A stretch of DNA of 8,637 bases, taken from positions 1 through 8,637 of the forward strand of contig CAMELY010000057.1 in assembly GCA_945926565.1 (NCBI GenBank), read 5' to 3'. The translations under genes were made by a program, and so were the position numbers. Positions 1 to 5,491 of this stretch are shown here, in pieces. Under the pieces are notes generated by a model. That model was not told the DNA's origin. It ran no database searches and saw only the letters and a list, made by a program, of their open reading frames with translations. Each line of letters starts with the position of its first letter. Within the stretch, counting starts at the first letter, position 1. Source of the DNA: an uncultured Clostridia bacterium. GTDB taxonomy: Bacteria; Bacillota; Clostridia; Oscillospirales; Oscillospiraceae.

Positions 1-170
1 TAGTGTGCTACGCCAAGAATGAAAATACCGCAGTTGCCGGAAAGCAGTGCGGTATCATAAAATTCGGTTCCAGGATTGATATATTTCTGCCTTTGGATGC
101 CGACATCAAAGTCTCCCTCGGCTCTTATGTTCGTGCCAGCGAGACTGTCCTGGCTGAGCTGGCCGGCTAG
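1..170 (+). CDS. psd: Phosphatidylserine decarboxylase, C-terminal end (partial)
   Basis: This is the last 55 codons of a gene that begins before the window. The reading frame starts at base 3 and stops at TAG 168-170. The enzyme converts phosphatidylserine to phosphatidylethanolamine at the membrane and makes its own pyruvoyl cofactor by self-cleavage at a serine. The segment GIIKFGSRIDIFLP (codons from about 54 to 95) matches the conserved cleavage region of the short-form enzymes (G-x-I-x-F-G-S-R-x-D). Ser at 69-71 would be the residue that becomes the pyruvoyl group, leaving a short alpha chain of about 33 residues. The following stretch, DADIKVSLGSYVRASETVLAEL, fits the usual beta-rich end (V-x-x-G-x-x-V-x-A-x-E-T). 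The DNA is clearly less GC-rich than the downstream genes. Identification is from recalled family motifs; the 5' part cannot be seen. Confidence 0.82.
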   Translation, partial: VCYAKNENTAVAGKQCGIIKFGSRIDIFLPLDADIKVSLGSYVRASETVLAELAG

Positions 171-248
171 GCGACTGCTGTTTAGGCTCTGCCTTATCTG
201 CTCATTTGCAGCATTTTACGGGCATAACGGTTCCCTATCTTCAACTGA

Positions 249-758
249 GCTTCCCTGCTGAAATGGGGGTTTGACAGCTACTCTGTCCATTCCATTCTGG
301 ACAGCACCGACCCGGTGGCCGAGGTTCCGGTGACCCTGGGCAAGGACGTGGACAGCGTGCTGGTGGTGCCTGGGGACGGGCTGAAGGCGCTGCTGCCCAA
401 CGACGTGACCAGCGACAAGTTTACCACCAAGGCGGAGGTGGTGGAGTCAGCGGAGGCCCCCATTGAAAAGGGCCAGAAGCTGGGCACCCTCACCGTCTAC
501 CTGGGGGAGGAGGCCTACGGCTCAGTGGATCTGGTGGCGCTGGACGCTGTGGAGCAGTCGGTCTTCCTGGCGAAAAAGAAGGCGGTGGAGGATTTTATCT
601 CCCAGACCTGGTTTAAGGCTGCCATTGGCCTGGCGGTGCTGGTGGTGCTGATCGTGGTGCTCCGGCTCACGGTGTTCCGGCCTAAGCGCCGCTATGGCTC
701 CAGCTATACCGGCACCCGCCGGCCCCGGAATTACAAGGGCGGGAGACGGAGAAAGTAA
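249..758 (+). pseudogene. D-Ala-D-Ala carboxypeptidase (DacF/PBP5 family), C-terminal fragment
   Basis: The fragment has 169 codons, in frame from just after a TGA at 246-248 to TAA at 756-758. Family members (usually about 380-430 residues) trim the terminal D-Ala from peptidoglycan outside the cell. Here the catalytic domain with its SxxK, SxN and KTG motifs is absent. What remains starts with LLKWGFDSYSV (from 255), the end of the catalytic region, then a PBP5_C beta domain to about 570, a linker, one membrane segment (about 615-675, WFKAAIGLAVLVVLIVVLR) and a basic tail ending GGRRRK. No start codon with a ribosome binding site precedes it; the first GTG in frame (315) lies inside the domain. 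Either the gene was truncated by deletion or rearrangement, or two unrelated sequences were joined during assembly. Family assignment is good; whether it is a true pseudogene is unresolved. Confidence 0.75.
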
Positions 759-763
759 TCTGA

Positions 764-818
764 AAAAATGCGACTGCCGCAGCCTGATGCATGGTCAGGC
801 TACGGCAGTTTTCAATTT
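764..818. terminator. Bidirectional intrinsic terminator between convergent genes
   Basis: A 16-bp stem pairs 772-787 with 795-810 around a 7-nt loop (788-794), with one C-A mismatch and one G-T wobble. On the plus strand it ends in TTTTCAATTT and serves the carboxypeptidase fragment. On the minus strand the A-run at 763-768 becomes a U-tract and serves the lipoprotein end of the two-component operon. It sits exactly between the convergent stops at 758 and 842. Confidence 0.85.
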
Positions 819-841
819 GAAGCGTCTTGATGGTATAACGA

Positions 842-1717
842 TCAATCATATACCGCCCGGAACTCCCCGGCCAGGGCCTCCTGCTCCGGGCCGGGGCAGT
901 CAAAGGCCAGGGCATCCACCTCCGCCAGCTCGCACAGGGAGTTGACCAGGGCCTGACGGGCCCACTCGTCCGCCGTGAGCAGCTCCGCCCAGCTCTCCGG
1001 GAGGGTGAGCAGACAGACGCTGCCCAGCATCTCGTGTTCCAGCTGGCTCTCCAGCCCTTCAAAGGGTGCGGTCATCTGGTCGGGGTGCTGAGGCCCCTGG
1101 GTGAGCAGCAGGATGACCGCGTCGATCCGCTCCGTCAGGCTGGTGCCGGTGAGCTCTGACTCCCGGTACTCAGTGCCCAACCCGCCCCCGTCCAGCAGGG
1201 GAAAGTAGAGCTGAAAGCCCAGGGTGACAGGATCCCGGGCCTCGCCGGTGAGCAGTAGATCTGCGGCAGACAGGTTTTGGCCGCTGCCCTCAGGGAGGGA
1301 CTCCCCATCTACCGTGACGGTCACCCGATCCACCGTCTCCAGCTGGGTCAGGGTGAGCACCAGAGAAAAGTTTGCCAGGGTCAGGGCGATGCCGCTGAGC
1401 TCGCTGTACTCCTCGGAGAAGTCCAGGGTGAGCAGCCCTTCGGAGACAGACCAGGACAGCAGCCGGAGCTCCTCCGGGAAGACCTGCTCCAGCTGAGAAT
1501 CCTGGGGGGGCTGAAGCAGCCGGTCCACCATTTGACCCGGATTCGGCTGGGCGGGGGCGTCCTGCCAGAGCTCCCCCTGGAGGGCGGCGCTCAGGCCGCC
1601 GGTATCGCTGCGGGCGGCGTAATAGAGCAGCAGGCTCTGGTCCGATTGCTCCGACGGTCCGCAGCCGGACAGGAGCAGCAGGCACAAAGCCAGCAGCAGG
1701 GCGGTGAGCCGTCTCAT
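842..1717 (-). CDS. GerMN-domain lipoprotein
   Basis: A 291-residue lipoprotein. The N-terminus is a lipoprotein signal peptide (MRRL, then a leucine-rich core) ending in the lipobox LLSGC with Cys19 as the lipidated residue, so it should be anchored on the outer face of the membrane. Residues about 60-140 match the GerMN fold (VDRLLQPP, FPEELRLLSWSVSEGLLTLDFS, LTLTQLETVDRVTVTVDGE). Residues about 168-285 look like a second, more diverged copy (LTERIDAVILLLTQGPQ, LLTLPESWAELLTADEWARQALVNSL). GerMN domains occur in GerM of Bacillus and in actinobacterial LpqB; the biochemical role is not settled. The start is ATG 1717, overlapping the kinase stop as ATGA, with AAAGGAGG seven bases upstream; longer in-frame versions would run into the kinase gene. 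It is the last gene of the operon and probably modulates the kinase or envelope assembly, which is inference. Confidence 0.85.
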   Translation of the reverse strand: MRRLTALLLALCLLLLSGCGPSEQSDQSLLLYYAARSDTGGLSAALQGELWQDAPAQPNPGQMVDRLLQPPQDSQLEQVFPEELRLLSWSVSEGLLTLDFSEEYSELSGIALTLANFSLVLTLTQLETVDRVTVTVDGESLPEGSGQNLSAADLLLTGEARDPVTLGFQLYFPLLDGGGLGTEYRESELTGTSLTERIDAVILLLTQGPQHPDQMTAPFEGLESQLEHEMLGSVCLLTLPESWAELLTADEWARQALVNSLCELAEVDALAFDCPGPEQEALAGEFRAVYD

Positions 1718-3165
1718 CTTCCATCCTCCTTTGCCGCGGGGAAAGTGGCCTGGAACCAGGTGCCGCCTCCCGCCCGGGGGCCGACGCCAATCCAGCCCCC
1801 GTGGAGGTGGACCGTGTCCCGGACGATGGAGAGGCCCAGACCGGTGCCGCCCGCCTCCCGGGAGCGGGCCTTGTCCACCCGGTAGAACCGGTCGAAGACC
1901 TTTTCCCGCTCCGCCTCGGGAATGCCGATGCCGGTGTCCTCCACCCGGAGAAAGACCCGATGCGCCTCCCGGCCCAGCAGTACCCGCACCAGGCCCTGGG
2001 GACAGTTGTACTTGATGGCGTTTTCCACCAGGTTGAAGACCACCTGGTACAGGTCGTCCTCGGTGGCCAAGATGACACAATCGGGTTGAAAATCTGTCTC
2101 AAAGGTGATACCCCGGCTCTGGGCCAGGGGAGTCAGCATTTTCAGTGCCTTTTCCGCCGGCTGCCGGAGATCCACCCGCTCCCGCTGGGCCAGGCGGCTG
2201 CTGTCCAGCCGGGTGAGGGCCAGCAGCTTTTCCGTAATCCGGTTCAGGCGGGCGGCCTCCTCCCCGATGTCCGAGACGAAGTCCCGCATGGTCTCCGCGT
2301 CCATATCCCCGCTCTGAAGGATGGAGTCGGTGAGCAGCCGGATGCTAGCCAGGGGGGTTTTCAGCTCGTGGGAGGCGTCGGAGACAAAGCGGCGGCGCAC
2401 CTCGTCGGTGGCCTGGAGCCGCTGGGTCAGCTGGTTGTATTCCTCTGCCAGCTGGGTCAGCTCGTCATGGCCCCGGACGGTGAGCCGGTGGGAGTATTCG
2501 CCCTCCCGGAGAATCTGGATGGCGGAGAGCAGGCCGCTGATCCGCCGGGTCATGGTGCCGGAGAGGACGACGCTGAGCAGCAGGGCGGCGGCGCAGACCA
2601 CCACAGAGATGCGCATCAGATTGTCCTGGAGGCCCAGCAGCACCAGGCCCTGCTGGCTGTCGTACTGATAGAGATAGACGGCGCCGATGGTCACATTGCG
2701 GCAGACCACCGGGCAGGCGGCGCCGGAGCGGAAGACTCCGGCGTGAAAGGCGGACTGAAACACGTCCTGCCCCTCCAGGGCCAGGACGATCTCCTGAAAG
2801 AGGGCGTACTGCCCCTCCTGATTTTCCGCTCCCGGGGCGCTGTCATAGAGAATCAGACCGGAGGGGTCAGTGACCAGGGTGCGGTTGAGGCCCCGCTCCT
2901 GGAGCAGGGCCATAATACGCTCCACCCCGTCGCCGGTGAGTATCTCCAGACCGGAGAGGTTGGAGGCCAGCACGGAGGCCTCGTTCTGCAGGGCGGTCTG
3001 CTTGCTCTGAAAGACCAGCTCCTGAGAGGCCACAAGAGGATAGGTGTTGAGGACGATGAGCACCGCCAGAATGATGAGAACGTAGCTGACGGCAAACTTG
3101 GCCTGCAGGCTGTGCCGGAGGGGAACCCGGGCCTGGCCGGGGCGGGTGCGGGTCAAGGCGGTCAC
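1714..3165 (-). CDS. Membrane sensor histidine kinase (PhoR/WalK-like)
   Basis: A 483-residue sensor kinase that would phosphorylate the response regulator encoded just upstream. In order it has a first membrane segment (about 24-45), an extracellular sensor region (about 46-180), a second membrane segment (about 184-205), a HAMP linker (about 206-252), HisKA with the H-box SDASHELKTPLASI (phospho-acceptor His266), and HATPase_c with N-box NLVENAIKYN (Asn382), G1 DTGIGIP (410-416), F-box FDRFYRVD and G2 GTGLGLSIV (440-448). All catalytic motifs are intact. The extracellular part contains a CPVVC pair (Cys151, Cys155). GTG 3165 overlaps the regulator stop as GTGA, but the GGGAGG then abuts it with no spacer. 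TTG 3156, with GGAGG eight bases upstream, is a better spaced start and would shorten the protein by three residues. The stimulus is unknown; the lipoprotein neighbour suggests an envelope signal. Confidence 0.93.
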   Translation of the reverse strand: MTALTRTRPGQARVPLRHSLQAKFAVSYVLIILAVLIVLNTYPLVASQELVFQSKQTALQNEASVLASNLSGLEILTGDGVERIMALLQERGLNRTLVTDPSGLILYDSAPGAENQEGQYALFQEIVLALEGQDVFQSAFHAGVFRSGAACPVVCRNVTIGAVYLYQYDSQQGLVLLGLQDNLMRISVVVCAAALLLSVVLSGTMTRRISGLLSAIQILREGEYSHRLTVRGHDELTQLAEEYNQLTQRLQATDEVRRRFVSDASHELKTPLASIRLLTDSILQSGDMDAETMRDFVSDIGEEAARLNRITEKLLALTRLDSSRLAQRERVDLRQPAEKALKMLTPLAQSRGITFETDFQPDCVILATEDDLYQVVFNLVENAIKYNCPQGLVRVLLGREAHRVFLRVEDTGIGIPEAEREKVFDRFYRVDKARSREAGGTGLGLSIVRDTVHLHGGWIGVGPRAGGGTWFQATFPAAKEDGR

Positions 3166-3881
3166 CTCCCGGGGCGCTCCGGCCGGTCTTCACCCTTGAA
3201 GTAGTAGCCCACGCCCCACTTGGTCAGGATATACTGGGGAGAGGCGGGCACCAGCTCCACCTTTTCCCGCAGACGGCGGATGTGCACATCCACCGTCCGG
3301 TAGTCTCCCTGATACTCATAGCCCCAGACCTTGTCCAGCAGCTGCTCCCGGCTGTACACCCGGCCGGGGTGGGCCATGAGCAGCTCCAGCAGGTCAAACT
3401 CCTTGGCGGTGAGCTCCACCGAGATGCCCTCCCGCTTCACGTCCCGGGCCACCCGGTCCAGCAGGATGTGGCCCTTTTCCACCGTGTCCTCCGGGTTGCG
3501 GTAATCCGCGGCCCGGTCCCGGCCGGCGGAGCGGCGCAGCAGCGCCTTAATGCGGGCCTTGAGCTCCAGAACGTTGAAGGGCTTGGTGACATAATCGTCC
3601 ACACCGCACTCGAAGCCCATGATTTTATCCATGTCTTCGCCTTTAGCTGTTAACATAATAACGGGGACATCGGAGAAGGTCCGGATCTGCATGCAGGCCT
3701 GGAGGCCGTCCAGCCGGGGCATCATCACGTCCAGCAGGATGAGGTCAGGCCGCTCCTGCCGGGCCAGCTCTACCGCCTGGGCCCCGTCAAAGCCGGTGAC
3801 CACCTGGTAGCCCTCGTTTTCCAGATTGAATTTCAGGCCCTTGACCAGAACCTTTTCGTCGTCTACGACCAGAATTTTCAT
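3162..3881 (-). CDS. OmpR/PhoP-family response regulator
   Basis: A 239-residue DNA-binding response regulator, the cognate partner of the adjacent kinase. The receiver domain (1-120) has the acidic pair Asp7-Asp8, phospho-acceptor Asp51 in LILLDVMMPRLDG, switch Thr78 in VIMLTAK and Lys100 in DDYVTKPF. The winged-helix output domain covers about 140-232 (ELTAKEFDLLELLMAHPG, SREQLLDKVWGYEYQGDYRTVDVHIRRLREK, ILTKWGVGYYF). Length and motifs are typical of the PhoP/WalR/ResD group. ATG 3881 overlaps the upstream AraC stop as ATGA and has its own AAAGGAG five bases upstream, so it can be translated even though the AraC frame is broken. Its target genes cannot be read from the window; self-regulation of this operon and envelope genes are reasonable guesses. 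Confidence 0.95.
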   Translation of the reverse strand: MKILVVDDEKVLVKGLKFNLENEGYQVVTGFDGAQAVELARQERPDLILLDVMMPRLDGLQACMQIRTFSDVPVIMLTAKGEDMDKIMGFECGVDDYVTKPFNVLELKARIKALLRRSAGRDRAADYRNPEDTVEKGHILLDRVARDVKREGISVELTAKEFDLLELLMAHPGRVYSREQLLDKVWGYEYQGDYRTVDVHIRRLREKVELVPASPQYILTKWGVGYYFKGEDRPERPGR

Positions 3882-4828
3882 GAATGCTCCTTTGATGCGG
3901 CGGCTTGATGGGCCTGCAGCCAGGCCAGGGACTGGGCGGAGGTGAGGATCTGCTCACCGGTGGCCACGGCGGGGACAGGCTGGGTCTGGGCGGAGGAGCC
4001 CTGCCGCTCCAGCTGGGCCCGGTACTCCTTGGCGGAGCAGCCGAAGCGCTGGACAAACAGCTTGTTCAGATACCGGCTGTCGGAAAAGCCGCACTCCATG
4101 CAGATCTCCAGCAGGCTGAGGCCGGGGTCTCCGACGAGCTGGAGGGCCTTTTCAAACCGGGTGATGTTGAGATAGTCCTGGAAGGTGATATTCAGGTTGT
4201 CCCGGAGAAAGTGGGAGAGATAGGCGGTGGTGACCCCCTCGGACTTGGCAAGGTCGGACAGCCGAAGAGGCTCATAGTAGTGCTCTTCAATGTAGCCGGT
4301 GATCCGGGCCAGCCGGTCCCCCTTCTTTTTCCGGGAGGAGAGCTCGGCCTCGCTGATGGTGCGGTGGGGCACCTGGAGGAGCAGATCCCGGAAGAGCAGG
4401 CACAGCTGGGCCACGCAGGTGAGCTGGCTGTAGGGAGCGCCCTCCCAGAAGGCCAGGGCGGTGTCGGTCATCCGGCGGGCCAGGGGGGCGGTCTCCCCCT
4501 CCAGCTTGATCCGGTCAAACTCCACCCGCCCCAGGGCGGGGATATACTCCCCGCAGAAGTTCACCGAGGTCTGGACGATGAGGATGCGCACCGGCGTCTT
4601 GTCCAGGCTGACAATCTCATGGGATTGGTTGGGGTTGAAGAGAAAGAGATCTCACTGTTTGGCGGTGAAGCTCTCATCCTTCAGCCGGATGCTGGCACGG
4701 CCCTCCCGCACCAGGGCCAGCTCCCAGGCCCGATGGACGTGGGCGCTGCGGGAGTGGATGAAGACGATAAAAATCTGCATGTGTCGGATCTTCTCGTATC
4801 GGATCAGTTCGTACTCACTTTGCCCCAT
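3878..4828 (-). pseudogene. AraC-family regulator interrupted by an in-frame TGA
   Basis: The intact frame would encode 316 residues: an AraC-type cupin sensor (about 1-140) and a C-terminal double helix-turn-helix DNA-binding domain (about 172-275, including LSDLAKSEGVTTAYLSHFLRD and SLLEICMECGFSDSRYLNKLF), followed by a 40-residue tail. ATG 4828 is chosen because GGAGG lies eight bases upstream and a promoter lies just before it. Codon 59 (4654-4652) is TGA, splitting the frame between FTAKQ and DLFLFNPNQSHEI. In this family that position is normally Gly (GDL-x-L-x-x-P-x-x-x-H), and TGA is one base from GGA. Both sides stay in the same frame and read as one protein, so this is a point nonsense change, not a frameshift. 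Restart codons (GTG 4591, and an ATG 120 bases further on) lack ribosome binding sites. It is either a recent pseudogene, a sequencing error, or a recoded stop. Confidence 0.85.
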
Positions 4829-4856
4829 TGCCTCCGCCTCCCGGCTTTTTTCTTTC

Positions 4857-4885
4857 ATAGTAGCATAAGCGGGTGGGAAATACAA
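4857..4885 (-). promoter_or_regulatory. Sigma-A-type promoter of the AraC/two-component operon
   Basis: Read on the minus strand, TTGTAT (4885-4880) and TACTAT (4862-4857) are separated by exactly 17 bases. Transcription would begin near 4850, giving a short leader of about 20 bases that contains GGGAGGCGGAGG before ATG 4828. This placement rules out the upstream ATG at 4858, which falls inside the -10 box. It is the only clear promoter seen for the four-gene minus-strand operon. Confidence 0.6.
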
Positions 4886-4978
4886 GAAAAAGGGAGAGAT
4901 GGAAAATCGCAATATTGTCCCGGAGGAGGAATGACCGTTGCGCCGGGAGAAAAAGGATGGCATAATAGAGAAAAGGTT

Positions 4979-5008
4979 TCAGCAAATGCTTTCGGTTTGA
5001 TTTGCTGA
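4979..5008. repeat. Perfect 9-bp inverted repeat
   Basis: TCAGCAAAT (4979-4987) and ATTTGCTGA (5000-5008) flank a 12-base loop. On the minus strand it is followed by a pyrimidine-rich stretch (CCTTTTCTC) rather than a clean T-run, so a terminator is only weakly supported. An operator or a hairpin bordering the repeat array is equally possible. It ends six bases before the first direct-repeat copy. Confidence 0.5.
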
Positions 5009-5014
5009 CAGCCT

Positions 5015-5154
5015 GAAGCGGCGCACCAGCCCCTGCCTCCCTCTCTGAGGGAGGTGTCTGCCCGAAGGGCAGACGGAAGGAGTGCGCCCCTGCGCCGGCG
5101 TTTCGCGTTTGCCGGAGTTGGCCGAACAAAGGACATTTTTTAGTTGCCGGCCAA
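5015..5154. repeat. 140-bp direct repeat, copy 1 (three-way-junction fold)
   Basis: This copy is identical over 140 bases to 5256-5395. The first part can fold as a three-way junction: an outer stem GGCGCAC (5020-5026) with GTGCGCC (5082-5088) encloses hairpin CCTCCCTC/GAGGGAGG (5036-5043 with 5047-5054, loop TCT) and hairpin GTCTGCCC/GGGCAGAC (5056-5063 with 5067-5074, loop GAA). The last part is a separate hairpin, TTGGCCG (5118-5124) with CGGCCAA (5148-5154), and identity stops exactly at its end. Compact GC-rich stems, an intergenic location and no coding content suggest a REP/MITE-like dispersed element, which is inference. Whether it occurs elsewhere in the genome is unknown from this window. 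Confidence 0.85.
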
Positions 5155-5186
5155 CATGGTGCAGGGCTTCAATCTGCGCCGGGGGC

Positions 5187-5233
5187 GGCTCCCTCAGTCG
5201 CCTTGCGGCGACAGCTCCCTCGGAGAGGGAGCC
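5187..5233. repeat. GGCTCCCTC...GAGGGAGCC hairpin element
   Basis: An outer stem GGCTCCCTC (5187-5195) with GAGGGAGCC (5225-5233) encloses a smaller hairpin GTCGCC/GGCGAC (5197-5202 with 5207-5212, loop TTGC). A second GCTCCCTC at 5214-5221 can compete for the same right arm with a 3-base loop, so two alternative folds exist. Elements of this look are, to my recollection, widespread between genes in Oscillospiraceae genomes. It lies between the two copies of the 140-bp repeat and shares their construction from small CTCCCTC-type arms. Confidence 0.7.
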
Positions 5234-5255
5234 GTGTTCCCAAGCCTGCCAGTCC

Positions 5256-5395
5256 GAAGCGGCGCACCAGCCCCTGCCTCCCTCTCTGAGGGAGGTGTCT
5301 GCCCGAAGGGCAGACGGAAGGAGTGCGCCCCTGCGCCGGCGTTTCGCGTTTGCCGGAGTTGGCCGAACAAAGGACATTTTTTAGTTGCCGGCCAA
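5256..5395. repeat. 140-bp direct repeat, copy 2 (three-way-junction fold)
   Basis: An exact copy of 5015-5154 with a spacing of 241 bases from start to start. All stems are preserved: outer 5261-5267 with 5323-5329, inner hairpins 5277-5295 and 5297-5315, and the terminal TTGGCCG/CGGCCAA hairpin ending at 5395. Beyond the core, the next 29 bases (5396-5424) still resemble those after copy 1 (5155-5183) but with seven differences, six of them transitions. The core is therefore embedded in a longer, older duplication. Confidence 0.85.
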
Positions 5396-5424
5396 TATGA
5401 TGCAGGGTATCAGTTTGTGCCGGG

Positions 5425-5453
5425 TCGGCAGCTTCTGACTGCCCGTGTAAAAT
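5425..5453 (+). promoter_or_regulatory. Candidate promoter of the metallophosphatase gene
   Basis: TCGGCA (5425-5430) and TAAAAT (5448-5453) are spaced by 17 bases, matching four and five of six positions of the sigma-A consensus. It lies directly downstream of repeat copy 2 and about 38 bases before ATG 5492, leaving room for a short leader with AAAGGAAGG. The -35 box is weak, so this is a tentative call. Confidence 0.4.
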
Positions 5454-5491
5454 ATTTATCCCTCTGCCTCACACAGAAAGGAAGGCCAACC

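Larger units (their letters stand above)
4829..5491. other. Divergent intergenic region dominated by structured repeats
   Basis: These 663 bases between the divergent AraC operon and the metallophosphatase gene hold no convincing protein gene. From left to right they contain the AraC promoter (4857-4885), a 9-bp inverted repeat (4979-4987 with 5000-5008), two copies of a structured direct repeat (5015-5154 and 5256-5395) with a hairpin element between them (5187-5233), and a plausible promoter for the downstream gene (5425-5453). Open frames running through the repeats have no ribosome binding site at a sensible start, and in copy order they simply repeat the same arginine-rich peptide. Confidence 0.75.

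Noticed and set aside
171..248. Terminator or promoter between psd and the carboxypeptidase fragment
   Set aside because: Only a 4-bp CTGC/GCAG hairpin is visible and no paired -35/-10 boxes; too weak to call.
1801..3204. Long plus-strand open frame antisense to the histidine kinase
   Set aside because: It is a mirror of the GC-rich coding strand opposite; composition is Gly/Gln/Val/His-rich with no recognisable domain, and the kinase on the other strand has every motif intact.
4652..4654. Selenocysteine codon at the AraC TGA
   Set aside because: The family position is Gly, not Cys, and no convincing stem-loop directly follows the codon. Readthrough of another kind cannot be excluded.
4858..4858. 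Upstream ATG as the AraC start (10 codons longer)
   Set aside because: It lies within the predicted -10 box and has no ribosome binding site; ATG 4828 has GGAGG at good spacing.
3905..5008. Long plus-strand open frame antisense to the AraC gene
   Set aside because: Same type of shadow frame; no family motif and no ribosome binding site, while the minus-strand AraC reading is clear on both sides of its TGA.
5015..5395. CRISPR array or tandem coding repeat
   Set aside because: Only two 140-base copies with a 101-base spacer holding another hairpin; far too long and too few for CRISPR, and there are no cas genes.
5144..5491. N-terminal extension of the metallophosphatase by about 116 codons
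   Set aside because: It translates the repeat DNA, lacks a proper ribosome binding site, and would bury the signal peptide that begins at ATG 5492.
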